A DNA stretch of 64,000 nt from Begonia masoniana (Eukaryota; Streptophyta; Magnoliopsida; Cucurbitales; Begoniaceae): contig CM039509.1 of the NCBI GenBank assembly GCA_022432975.1, positions 4,403,043 to 4,467,042 on the forward strand. Reading direction: 5' to 3'. Position numbers and translations under genes: made by a program. Shown one piece after another: positions 47,101 to 56,450 of this stretch. The notes below the pieces were generated by a model, which saw only the letters and a program-made list of their open reading frames with translations, had not been told where the DNA came from and searched no databases. Within the stretch, counting starts at the first letter, position 1. Every line of letters begins with the position of its first letter.

Positions 47101-47194
47101 CGGCAGTGGCAACGCTCGACGCTCCGGAGTATGGCTGAGTGTTTTGAAGCATGGAGGCATGAGGCGTTAGATGATGGGTGGCACCGGAGTCCAT
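44117..47194 (-). CDS. Copia pol polyprotein (protease-integrase-RT-RNase H)
   Basis: 1025 codons without a stop. Protease: MDSGATHHLTP at residues 1-11 with the D-S-G active site. Pre-integrase zinc region: HYRLGHPS and CVSCPMSK (137-173). Integrase core: Asp197 (HTDVWGP), Asp261 (QSDWGGEF) and Glu295 (NGRVERKNRH). A Pro/Ser-rich spacer lies at about 415-505. RT: WVFKTKLNADGT near 575, LDISNAFLHGDL (637-648), ALYGFKQSPRAWY, and intact YVDD at 723-726. RNase H: YTDADWASCPDDRKSTGG near 885-902, STESEYRS and the DALTKPLP tail. The frame stays open about 230 bases upstream of this Met, so the true polyprotein start is earlier, by frameshift or fusion with gag. By motif style (PPGF, HKALYGFKQ) it may be of the Ale/Retrofit group. 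Possibly still active enzymatically. Confidence 0.93.
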   Translation of the reverse strand: MDSGATHHLTPHASMLQNTQPYSGASSVATADGNLLPITHIGSVSIPSLSRPLSLNSVCHTPKLSHNLISVHQLCRDNSVYVEFHSDFFLCKDQHSHQPLFRGSLIDGLYQVPPFCPAKALHARLPPSASDLSLFWHYRLGHPSPSVLQRVLTLCNLPVSKTDVTHFCVSCPMSKTHRLPFHLSSSSAQSPFDIVHTDVWGPSPVNSVTGVRYFVLFVDDCTRFTWLFALKLKSDVYNTFVNFHKFVLTQFGTHIKTVQSDWGGEFQSLFGLFKSLGIHHRISCPYTPNQNGRVERKNRHVVETGLALLFHSSVPPQFSPYAFATATTLINMLPTPVLKNKSPFECLFRSTPAYSSLRVFGCLCFPLLQPFNKHKLEPRSLPCVFLGPSTHHKGYTCLDPHSNKIYISRHVTFMESSFPFSSFAKSLPSPPTFSLSIPWFSPPFFSTPPSEPPVSIISTSIPPSPTIHQSLPSSASSPVPTTTLSPPSPPVPLPTSSPSHMPLNTHPMQTRAKDGIFRPKALSINTSLDPKTFLQASKYPQWLSAMQDEISALHETHTWTLVPLPLGAKTIGCKWVFKTKLNADGTINRYKACLVAKGYDQTEGIDYDEMFSPVVKPTSVRTTLSLAVSYGWNIRQLDISNAFLHGDLTETVFMQQPPGFISQSHPSVVCLLHKALYGFKQSPRAWYTKLHNALIRWGFSASKSDSSLFICRTSCFQMIMLVYVDDIILTGNSDVQMEKLVTYLHSQFKIRDLGPLSFFLGISVTRTPKGMSFSQSTYISDLLHRANMATCKPVPTPMVAGPVLSQHAGTPLSDGYLYRSIVGGLQYCCMTRPDIAFAINKVSQFMHAPSDIHWQAVKRILRYLKGTPSLGISFSPSKSCNLTCYTDADWASCPDDRKSTGGFCIFMGTNLISWSLAKQKEVSRSSTESEYRSIANGAAEVLWLQSLLRELGVNPTEVPLILCDNLSVTYLASKSVLHSKSKHIEIDYHFVREKVLKQALQVRFTPSDNQLADALTKPLPPTKFH

Positions 47195-47397
47195 AAGCCA
47201 CGGTGAAGCGGATAAGCCGGTGTACGGGTTGGGCAGGAGACCGACGCTGAAAGATGGAGGGAGATTGGCGCTGATGGGAGAAGAGGGTGAAGTGAAGAAG
47301 GCTTGAGGGTGGGTTTCAGGTGGGCTGGGAAAATGGGATGGGTGGTAAGTTGTTGGGTAAAAAGAGTTGGGCTGGGTGAGGTTATAAGGTTGTTGGG

Positions 47398-48351
47398 CTA
47401 AGTGGGCTGCTGGAGGTGTCTGTAGGGTGGGTTATAGGCTGGATTAAGCCATTGGTAGCAGGTCTGCGCAGAGTGGCCCATTCGTTGACATATTTGGCAC
47501 CGGGCCTTGAACTGTTTGGGCGGCCTGGGTCCACGCCAGACTTGAGTGTTTTGGGGAAATGCCGAAGGGTTGTTTTGCCGGGGGAAAGCCGGCGGCTGTG
47601 GCCGAGGGGTCCATTCTGGACGAGGACGGAAACTGGCAGCATGCGCTTCGATTTGACTAGGCGACGGAAGAAGGACAGCAGCATTTCGCCTCTCCAATCG
47701 GAAATCAAAGTTTTGCAGGAGGCTGTGAATTTCCTCCAGTGAAGGTTGGTCCGGCCTATTGGTGATTGAGACGATGAAAGCGTCGTACTCGCTGCCAAGC
47801 CCGCCGAGAAAATAGATCAATCGATCCCTGTAAGATACTGGCTCTCCAATTTCTGCCAGAGTATTGCACAGATTTGTAACCTTCTGGATATAAGCAGCGG
47901 CGGAAAAACCATCTTTGGAGACAGAGTGTAATTGGCTTCTCAATTCGGTGATTCTTGCGAGCGATGAGGAAGAAAAAATGTGAGCTAGAGCGGCCCAGGC
48001 TTCACTGGCTGTTTTGAAGGATACGATTTGTGGAAGCAAATCTTCCGAGATGGACGAAAAAATCCAGCTGAGAAGAAGCGCATTGTACCTCTCCCAGGAA
48101 CTGAAATCTGGATTTATTTGAGATGAGAGGGAATCGAGGAACTGTGCGGGTTGGGAAAACGAACCATCCAGGAGTTTGCTGATACCATTTGCAGTGGCAA
48201 TGTTGAGAAGCTGAGCTTTTCAGATGAGATAGTTGTTGTTGTTGAGCTTGATGTTTAACGTCTGAGTTGCAGAAGGAAAAGGGGGTAAGGAGGAAGAGGA
48301 GAAGAGTGTGGAGGGAGAAGAAGGCACAGTGGAGCTTGAAGATGCCATCTA
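47398..48351 (-). pseudogene. Copia gag with premature stops
   Basis: The frame begins with MASSSS at about 48346 on the minus strand, close to the primer-binding site. A TGA near 48219-48217, within NNNNYLI(stop)KAQLL, sits where copia gags normally have Trp. The frame then runs open: ISKLLDGSF, WERYNALLLSWIFSSISEDLLPQ, AWAALAHIFSSSSLARI, LRSQLHSVSKDG, CNTLAEIGEPVSYRDRLIYFLGGLGSEYDAFI. It ends with one knuckle, CQICQRMGHSAQTCY. It stops with TAG at 47400-47398; pol is open in the -1 frame across that stop. About 310 residues in total. Confidence 0.85.
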
Positions 48352-48359
48352 CTGGGCTC

Positions 48360-48372
48360 GGCTCTGATACCA
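48360..48372 (-). other. Copia primer-binding site (tRNA-Met type)
   Basis: Minus strand TGGTATCAGAGCC, directly abutting the LTR end at 48373 with no spacer. Confidence 0.92.
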
Positions 48373-48619
48373 AGTGAGATTAAGCAAAAATAGGACTTGA
48401 ATCACCGATGATCAGAGAAGAAGAAGAAAGGTGAGAATGGCGTTGGAGAGAGGAGAAGAAGAGAGATGTCAGGAAATGATTTCTCTGTGTATTTCCCATC
48501 GACTGAACTTCTTACATATTGTGTACAAATAAGAATGATTGTGTAAAGTAACCAGCAATACAAACTAAAACTACAACCATAACTAAACTAACTTAACCAC
48601 AACAGTAGATACCTTAACA
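48373..48619 (-). repeat. Copia right LTR (5' LTR in element orientation)
   Basis: 247 bp, equal in length to the left LTR. By eye the only differences are C/T near 48391 and G/A near 48414. Confidence 0.92.
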
Positions 48620-48628
48620 TCTTGCACT

Positions 48629-49333
48629 ATGGGAAGAACTCCACTGACGATCAACAATGGCGGACCAAGATCAGTCAAGTTTAAAGGATGTTGGTTGCGC
48701 TTTTCTTTTTTAGTAAAATATGTAGCCTTCAGGACAGAGGAAGATGCGAAGGAAGAGATGGAGGCCGCACAGATTGCTAGGAGACATTTGAAGCCCCAAA
48801 AGAACATCTCGAAGAAAAAGAAGCCCCAAAAGAACATCTGGAAGAAAAAGAAACCTGTCATTAAAAAGAAAGAACAGACTAAACCTTCTTCTTCGCTTCC
48901 GATTTTTCCGAGAGATTTCAAGAACGCCATTGATGAGATGGGCGGGACTGATGTAATGCTGGTAATGGAGAAGCTTTTGTACAGAACCGACGTCGAGTCC
49001 AACAATGGAAGATTGGCGATCACGTTCAGAAAAATCCGGCAAAATTTTCTGACGGAAACGGAGAGAAGATCGATGGAAAATGGGGAAGAATTTGAAGTGA
49101 TGATAATCGAGCCATCGTTAAACGTAAGAACATTCGTCATGACGCAGTGGGATATGAAGAAGAAGAAGAAATCAGGCGAAACCACCTCCAGCTCGATGTA
49201 CGTGTTGAAGAAGCACTGGAACGGCGTAGTTCGTGACAACGGCTTGAAGGAAAATGACGAACTGCTGGTCTGGTCGTTCCGCGCCGGCGAGGAGCTCCGT
49301 CTGGCGGTGGTTCTGGCCAAGCGAGCCACTTGA
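48629..49333 (+). CDS. B3-domain protein, DUF313-like (At2g31720-type) putative DNA-binding protein
   Basis: 234 residues, single exon. The N-terminal half is basic and low in complexity: two 10-residue units KPQKNISKKK and KPQKNIWKKK (about residues 55-74), then KKPVIKKKEQTK, a likely nuclear localisation signal. The C-terminal half (about 112-230) fits the plant-specific B3 fold of the DUF313 subgroup: LLYRTDVESNNGRLAITF (first strands), NFLTETERRSM, EEFEVMIIEP, MTQWDMKKK, YVLKKHWNGVVRDNGLKENDELLVWSFR (the conserved W...G.LKE.D....WSFR signature) and LAVVL. Such proteins are thought to be nuclear DNA-binding regulators; individual targets are mostly unknown. The first ATG (48629) is used because the copia target copy ends five bases upstream and no earlier host sequence remains attached. 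The copia insertion probably disconnects the gene from its promoter, so expression may be low or altered. Confidence 0.85.
   Translation: MGRTPLTINNGGPRSVKFKGCWLRFSFLVKYVAFRTEEDAKEEMEAAQIARRHLKPQKNISKKKKPQKNIWKKKKPVIKKKEQTKPSSSLPIFPRDFKNAIDEMGGTDVMLVMEKLLYRTDVESNNGRLAITFRKIRQNFLTETERRSMENGEEFEVMIIEPSLNVRTFVMTQWDMKKKKKSGETTSSSMYVLKKHWNGVVRDNGLKENDELLVWSFRAGEELRLAVVLAKRAT
48791..48850 (+). repeat. 30-bp in-frame tandem duplication in the B3 gene
   Basis: Units 48791-48820 and 48821-48850 (AAGCCCCAAAAGAACATCT...) differ at one base, changing Ser to Trp. It duplicates ten mostly basic residues before the B3 domain. Confidence 0.92.
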
Positions 49334-50399
49334 AATCGCAACGAAGAAGAAGACCGATATCAACCATAATGTCATAATGCTCTCAAGTTTTCATTTTTTT
49401 ATTCTTGTTTAATTATAGTAGTAGATGATAGAAATTTACGAGTAATTCGTCCTCTTATCTAGTCATTTCGTCATTAAATTTGATAGATAATTTCATGTGA
49501 TTTTATTTTTTCAACCTCGTCCATATATCTAAATAATTATTTAGATTTCGGTTTGGTAAATGTTTTTAAAAAATTTATAGTTGACAGGACGAATATTTAA
49601 AAATAAAATTTAATTTTGATGATTAAATGAGACAATTTAAACTAAAATAACTAAATTGAAATTACACTCAAGTTATATGGACCAAAAATATATTATACCT
49701 TAAAATAAAATTGAGAATTTCACGGGACCTTTGTTTGAATTAATTTAATTATTTACGCTTTAAAAAAATAAATGATAAATAAGTGACAATAAAAATTAAG
49801 AATGTGTCCGTAAAGAGGACATTTGTTTGAATTAATTTAATTATTTACACTTTAATTTCATGTGATTTCTAGAGTGGATCATATGCATATTATCCTTTGT
49901 TTTAGCTTAAATATAATAATTATGAGTAAATATCAATATGAACTCCAAACTATAGACTCCATACAACTAACTTCTTAAAGTAATTACAGCCAAGCCTACA
50001 TAAGAAAATATAAATCAGATAGTGCAATAATATAAAAATACTTAACAATATCCAACCGTGCAGTAAAGAAAAGAAAATCCAATCAACGAGTTATATTTAC
50101 ATGCCCAAATTAAATAACCAAGTCATTACCGTGAAAATGCAAATAAAGTTCTATAAGAACATAAACTACTAGTAGCCTCTTCTGAATTCTACTAAAACTA
50201 TCCACTCTTCTCTTTACCTAGATTGGAAGGGGGGTCGCTGAGGTGTGCGATTTCTTTTCAAACTATACATGAGTTTTATAAAATCTGTTAAGTAAACATA
50301 TTTTCTTCTTTTTATCAAAACATGCTCAACTAGCCCTCAGTTAGGTAGTTATAAAAACATGCTACATACATATGTAGTTATACAACGAAACTAACCCTA
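49334..50399. other. AT-rich 3' flank of the B3 gene
   Basis: No gene recognised. It holds two copies of a 33-bp direct repeat (49730-49762 and 49822-49854, TTTGTTTGAATTAATTTAAT...) about 60 bp apart, differing at one base. No convincing AATAAA signal lies close to the stop codon. Confidence 0.5.
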
Positions 50400-52375
50400 A
50401 CTGTTTTCTACAAAAAATATCATAAGTGAAAATGGAGTGTCAAACAAAGACCACTGCGGCACAATCCATAGGACGACAATGATCCAAGGACCAACCAACG
50501 TCTCATGAGTCCAAAGAAAAGTGTGACGACGATCAAAAAATCCAACCTATCACCCGAGTGGTCGGCGAACGATAGTCTGCAAAGATACCAACTCGAACCA
50601 TTACACACCTTGATAAGGTTTAGAGGTTCAAAAATCAAGGAGCGCATCATCACCGCCCTACTATTAGTTTTTCGTATGTGCATACAATACCACCTTCATG
50701 CAACAAGAGATGTATATGATAGCCTCGTGATACTTTGATGTCAAGACTGCTCAAAGTATCAAAATGATTCATCTTTCCAACATATCATAGCAAAACCCAA
50801 ATCATGTAATGCTGAAAGTAAACATGAGAAAACCATACTTACATATATATATATAACAACTGACGTGTTGGAGACCAGGCCCCGTCATACTCCTATAAGT
50901 GGCAACCCACCGAAATAGCATTCTAAAAAACATTGAAATGCAATGCTAAAAGCATAAAATCCATATCTCAACAATGACTACTCTTCTTTCTTAGACGAGT
51001 GGTAACCTTAGGTATTGACTCAAAATCAGCAAACTTGTCCTACCCTAAAAGAGAAAATTCAAATCATAAATATTTTGCTCAATACTAGAGAAAGCACAAG
51101 GATAGGTCTTATATTGAGACTGGAAACCCAATCCAACAACTCTACAATCGGCTGCAAACGCTCCTCGGCAACAAAATTTTCCTTAAAAATAATTTGTTCG
51201 GTCGACACTTATAAGTGGGGGTCGACGCACGAACCGACACTATTAACACTCGGATTATCCTGCGGTTAACACTTCCTTCATGCGATCGACACTTCGTACC
51301 TCTCGAGTCTACCCGCGATCGACACTTCCCTCACGCAATCGACACTACAAAGCTCTCAGGTTTTAACTCAAATTGCACTAACGGTTGACACCTCAACCCA
51401 CTGGTCGAAACTTCAGAGCTCTAGAGTTAAGCCGTTAAAATGGCCTAGCGATCGACACTTGCCTTGAAGTGTTGACACCTTCGACCTCTTGGATGTCGCT
51501 TGAATACACGACCGATCGACACTTATCTTGAAGTTTTGACCTTTGAGTCGATTCTAGTGAAGGGGAATTCGTAAAACTCACCATTCCTTACCCTTTTTTG
51601 CCTCCAAACGGTGGATAAACCGCATAAACTCTAAAATTGAGAAGAATCGGATGAAATTGAGGTTCATTGCTTCAACCCATCCCCAATCTAAGACCCTAAC
51701 TTAACAAATCAAAAATGGAGAGGTTAGGATGACTAACCTTTGAAATGTCTTCATAAACGTTGAAGGTGGATGTCCCAACAACTTTTCCATAACCTTGGAA
51801 GTCACGGTTCGCACAATCCAGAAACACCCACTTCCTTCTCTCTCCTTCTCTCTAGTGGTGGCCAAGCACAAATGAGGGCAAGAAAAAGGCTTCTAAACCC
51901 TAAAAACTTATTTTCTCCAATTTACACTATAACCCCAAGTTTTTGGTTTAATTCATTTTTTTCCTTTGTTAGTTATTGACAACCTCGAATGTTATTCAAA
52001 ATATTCACAAAGTAAATTCCAAATTCGCGATGTGAATTTTTCTCAAATAAACTACACGGTAATTTACTTAATTGCCGAATAGACCAAAACTTCTGAAAAA
52101 TCTAACGTTGCTATAAAAGACAAGACGAGTCAACTCATGGCATGTTATTAGTTAGCAAGTGAAAAATTGACATTTGAAAATTAATAAACCTTAAAAAATA
52201 CCAGGTTTTCCAATAAAACATTTAATAAAATAAATTTTGAAAACTTGCTATAGAGCAAATGATAAAACAACCCATTATATTGTCGTAAATAAATAAAATA
52301 ATTGACTACCGTATAAGATTCAAGAGAAAATGGAGCCACTCACGAGCTCCAGGTATACCATGCCAGTAACGACTG
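50400..52375. other. LTR-like sequence with CGATCGACACTT motif cluster
   Basis: No coding frame of note. From 51195 to 51535 the motif (G/C)(A/G)(T)CGACACTT recurs many times at irregular spacing. The style (TCGA-rich cluster, later CT-rich plus-strand sequence near 51830-51860 and an AT-rich tail) resembles the other long LTRs here, but no TG...CA ends or duplicate were found. It ends where element C begins. Confidence 0.4.
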
Positions 52376-52591
52376 TAACACCCAGTTTTACAGGTTTTTA
52401 GAATTTCAATGTATAGTCGCATTTTTGTAAAAAATATTAAATTAAACCCGTTTTGTGAACGAGAAGTTTCGTTAGAATCTTAGAAGTAAGTTGGAATATT
52501 TGGTGAAATAAGGAAAATAAAATTTGAAGAAACCGAATTGATAGACTAATTAACGAAATAAGAGGAAGATTAATAGAAAAGGAAATAAAGG

Positions 52592-54151
52592 CGATGTGCT
52601 TCTGAGGCCCAAAGCTAGATCACAACCTAAGGCCCATGAATTACTTAACATTTTAACTAATGAAAATTATTTTCTTTTATTGCAGGAAGTTGGTGATCGT
52701 GATGGAAATATCACTTGGAGCACTTGGAAGAATCTACTACTCGGCCCATGAGAATTTGTCTTCCCGGCCCATGGATTTATGTAATTTTTGGTTTTGAACT
52801 TATTTGGCATACATTAGCCTTTTTGTATGGATTATTATAATTGCATCATGCATTAGATTCAGTGGTTAGGGTTAGATGGATGTGGTTGATTATGGGTTGA
52901 AGACTTGGCCATCCAAGTTAAGAAGCTCTCAACACTTAAAGATTTTCTATTCATCAAATGGAGCCCAAAGGAAGCATTGGTCCAAAGAAGAGCCCACAGC
53001 TAAGGTATGAAAATTGTAGGTACAAATGTGGGTGGCAACTTGGATCAAGGAGATAGTAAAATCTTGGCCATTGATCAAGGCATGGCTCGGCCATCACTTG
53101 GATTGCTGACTTGGTGCGCGCGGGCAGTAGGAGAGGCGCGCAGGCAGAGCAGCAGCTTCAGATGAGGGCGCGCGGACAGCAGCAGGCGCCGTAGGATGCG
53201 CGCATGGATTGCCAGCGTGGCGCGAGGAGGCGCGCGCGAGCTTCCCATTTTGACCGTCGATCTGTGAGCGCAGAACAGCAGCTCCACCACCTGATAGGCG
53301 CGCACCAGGATTGCTAAAGTGGCGCGCTGCTGGGCAACAGCTGGCGCACGTGGCAGCAGCTGATTGGCGGGTGGCGCGTGCACGACTTGCTCCCTCCTAG
53401 CAATCTGATCATTTTGCATCCAATGGCCACCAATTCATCTTCAATCCATGCCAAACCCTAATCCAGCTTAGGTTGCCTATTTAAGCATAGCATTGGTGAT
53501 TGTTAAACACTTTTCCCCAAATTTATAAAATCTTTCTTTTCCTACCCTTGGTGTTCGTTTGCCTTCGGGTTTCCTCGATTCTTGAATCGAGTGGAGTAGC
53601 CCTCCATTGTTAGCCTAGCTTAAGGTTGCTAGGTTAACTCTTACCTTTTTCCCTCACGTTTCTCTCTTGAGAGTTAGGAGTTGAGGACGAAACCTAGGTC
53701 CACGGTGGTCATTTTCCTTCGGGAAAACGTGCACCCGAGAGCACAAACGTGAGATAGCTCCTGGGGTCCACCAAAGATATTTCCACCTTTATCATTTCCG
53801 TCACATTTTCACACACACATCACCTTTAATTTCGGCCTCACCATTCACACACTTCACCTTTAGTTTTCTTTCATTTTCCTCCATCTTCATCTTTTCATTT
53901 CTTCATGGTTTTCACACACATTTCACCACCTTCATCTTCCTTCTTTTCATCTTCATTTCATGCCATTTGCTTCCCCACCATTCTCGACCACTTTCACCCT
54001 TTATTCATCTTTCACTTTATTGCTTTTACCTCCATTTTCGCTATCTTTTATTGCTCGGATTTTGCCTGCACCTATCACACGAGCACTTGATTGTTTTGTG
54101 GGTATTACACGACCCCTTTCCTAAAGGACCCCGTGTCAAGTGGTATCAGAA
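52592..54151 (+). mobile_element. LTR-plus-PBS fragment inserted in the C 5' LTR
   Basis: Absent from the same point of the 3' LTR (59520-59535). It ends ACCCCGTGTCA, AG, TGGTATCAGA, that is an LTR end followed by a tRNA-Met primer-binding site (54141-54150), so it is the 5' end of some other LTR element without its body. It is rich in GCGCGC near 53115-53330 and in CACACATTTCACC-like pyrimidine sequence near 53790-54010. No target duplication is evident, so it may have arrived by illegitimate recombination or been trimmed later. Confidence 0.7.
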
Positions 54152-54348
54152 AAAAATGGTAATTTCTAGGTTAAATGTTATAAAACTTAAGTGATTTCCT
54201 CCCCCTCCCACGACTTGCATTCTGCAGAAGAAAAAGGGAGAAGACTTGAGCAATTTTTCTCCCTCCCATGACGTTCTTCATACAAATGTCGATCGTCCAA
54301 GTTCCGATCGATGATTCTTCCGGTTTCTCTTCTGAAATCGCTTCTTAA

Positions 54349-55323
54349 GTAAGATTCTATGCCATCGAACGGTTCAGTTTTCAGTTTTGGGATGTTAAAA
54401 AGTTGGAGTTTCGTCAAGGTTTTGTCGAAAATAATTTGCTTATGTTAGAAACGGTTAGGCATTACCGTATTTATGATTATTGGACATAGTTGGCCGAAAT
54501 AATGAATGTATTTGGAGTTTTTAGTTAAATTTGGTTATTAGAGGTTTTGGAAAACTCCATTAATGGAGGTTTATGAATGTGGAGCGCGAGATGCTTGACA
54601 AAATGCCCGAATGAGTTAGATTGTGGTTTTAGGAAATATCCTTTAGCTAGGAGTTTCGTTAGTTTTGGAAATTTAATGGTTTGACTCGATTTTAATGATA
54701 ATTGTTGTGAAATGTTCTAGGTGACAAAGCTCAAAACGAGATGCTTGGTTGGCTAAGGACGCGAGGTAAGTCTTCGTGACTTGATTGGCCGATTTGACCT
54801 ACACCATAAGAATGTATATCAATTGAGGAATTGAGGACTTAGGTCGTTTTGGGTGCAGATTGGCCGGGTAGTTAGGTTTTTAGTTAAGTTGTAGAATGTT
54901 TAATGTTTATTGTTTGTTTTTATGCTTTAATTATGTTAATTGCATTGTACATGTCCATGCATCACGTTTTCTGAAAAAGTATGAAAAATGAACTTTCGCA
55001 TATGTTTTCATGAAAAGGAAAATGACTCACTAAAAGGAAAATGAAAAGGAAAACGAAAAGGAAAAATGAAAAGGATAACGAAAAGGGAAAATGAAAAGGA
55101 AAACGAAAAGGGAAAACGAAAAGGAAAACGAAAAGAAAAATGAAAAGGAAAATATAAAGGAAAATGAAATGGAAAACGAAAAGGAAGACGACTGATGAAA
55201 AGGTACAAATGACGAAAAGGATAAAAGAATATCATGGTTTTATGAACTGCATATGCATAGCATGCATTGTCATTTTGGTAAATTTAATGAGCCTTTATCT
55301 CATAGAATGTCTCTATGGTGTAG
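54349..55323 (+). other. Predicted spliced-leader signals in C 5' LTR
   Basis: Donor 1 TTAA/GTAAGA at 54349 (TTAG/GTAAGA in the 3' LTR, 63151), acceptor 1 TTCTAG/GTGAC at 54720, a 45-nt exon (54721-54765), donor 2 GCGAG/GTAAGT at 54766 and acceptor 2 TATGGTGTAG/GTGAT at 55323. Introns of 372 and 558 bp. Confidence 0.55.
55011..55203 (+). repeat. Purine-rich GAAAAGGAAAAC-type tandem repeat
   Basis: About 190 bases of irregular GAAAAGG(A/G)AAA(A/C/T) units, all inside predicted intron 2. A shorter version lies at 63817-63925 in the 3' LTR. Confidence 0.9.
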
Positions 55324-55789
55324 GTGATCTTGAGGAAGATGTTCCTCCACAAGACGAATGAGCAGGTTGAAGAAGGATGCATGTGGGAGTGCGCTGTGTA
55401 GTCGGTGCAAATTTTGACCCGTGGGAATGACATATAGGTATATTGGGGTATGTTAGATATGAATGATATGGAAAAATATATAGATAACTCATTTTAGGGT
55501 GATTGGTGACTGGATTGAGGATATTAGTATTTTGATGTTTTTTGGATGATTTAATAGATGGGTTTACCTTTGGGGTTAATTTGTTAGCTTCCGTTGTGTG
55601 TGTTTGGTCATTGATGAAATAGATTAGAGTTTGATGCTTTGACGTGGATGCTTTCAAATGTTGGATGTATACTAGAAGAGTTAGAAGAGTGTGAATTGCT
55701 AAGTGTGAAACGTTAAGTGTTCTAGAGTCAAAGATATCGACTGATTAGAGAAGTCGTTTCTGTTAAGTCATTATGTTTTTAAAAAGTGT

Positions 55790-56080
55790 TTGGTCGAGAG
55801 CATCGAGCATTTAGTAAAAGTGTTTGGTCGAGGGCATCGACCATTTAGTAAAAGTGTTCAGTCGAGGGCGTCGACCATTTAGTGAGAAGTTCGGTTGATG
55901 ACGTCATCCATTTTAGTGAGAAGTTTGGTTGATGGCGTCGACCATTTCAAGGAGAAGTTCGGTTGAAGGCGCACCCGATTAGTGAATAATTCGGTCGAAG
56001 GTGTCCACCGATTAGCAGACAATTTGGTCGATGGTATCGTCCAAAGGGTTGAGGAATCGACCCCTGTGGGCCTTACGCCT
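55790..56080 (+). repeat. TCGA-rich tandem repeats in C 5' LTR
   Basis: About eight imperfect units of roughly 30-34 bp, each with a GGTCGA(G/T)GGC.TCGACCATTTAG-like core, between predicted exon 3 start and the primer-binding site. Position and base content match the TCGA block of element A, although the units differ. Confidence 0.85.
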
Positions 56081-56294
56081 ATAGGAGCGTCGACTGAAAT
56101 CCCCCTCTTTTACTGTTTCTAGTACTTTTAATTAAATTTAATATTAATACGAGGGTTCCACACATAGTATGTCTTCTGCTGAGAGGAAGTTAACCGTATT
56201 TAAATGAACAAGACTATGGATCGAAACGAAAGTTAAAATTTTACGGAAATTTTAGGAATAGTTAAAAAGGATAAATATGGGGACGTTACAGTTA

Positions 56295-56306
56295 TGGTAT
56301 CAGAGC
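56295..56306 (+). other. Element C primer-binding site (tRNA-Met type)
   Basis: TGGTATCAGAGC, four bases after the 5' LTR end. Confidence 0.92.
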
Positions 56307-56450
56307 ACCGGGGTTTTAAAATCGGTTCTGTAGACTTCTCGACTGCGCAAGCCACTACACGGACATGCTTCCTCAACTGTAAGTACAGTTATAAGCTTTC
56401 TTTCATTTGATTTCTTAGGATTATTTGTTTAAAATTTATCGATTAGCAAA

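Larger units (their letters stand above)
43824..48619 (-). mobile_element. Ty1/copia LTR retrotransposon, nearly intact and young
   Basis: 4796 bp with a perfect target duplication TCTTG (43819-43823 and 48620-48624). LTRs are 247 bp and differ at two positions by eye. Minus orientation. The order PBS, gag, protease, integrase, RT, RNase H, polypurine tract is the copia order (integrase before RT). Pol is one open frame of 1025 codons, while gag has premature stops. It sits between the predicted promoter and the start codon of the B3 gene, in antisense to it. Confidence 0.95.
52376..56290 (+). repeat. Element C 5' LTR (contains a 1.56-kb insertion)
   Basis: TGTAACACCC to GGACGTTACA. The native parts are 52376-52591 and about 54152-56290, or about 2.35 kb. 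It contains splice-like signals (54349-55323), a purine-rich repeat (55011-55203) and a TCGA-rich tandem block (55790-56080). Confidence 0.88.

Noticed and set aside
48583..49341. 252-codon minus-strand frame opposite the B3 gene
   Set aside because: It is the complement of a well-conserved B3 coding sequence and its peptide (poly-Phe runs) shows no motif; a shadow of the Lys codons on the plus strand.
55008..55235. 75-codon Phe/Ser/Arg-rich minus-strand frame
   Set aside because: Translation of a purine-rich simple repeat, not a gene.
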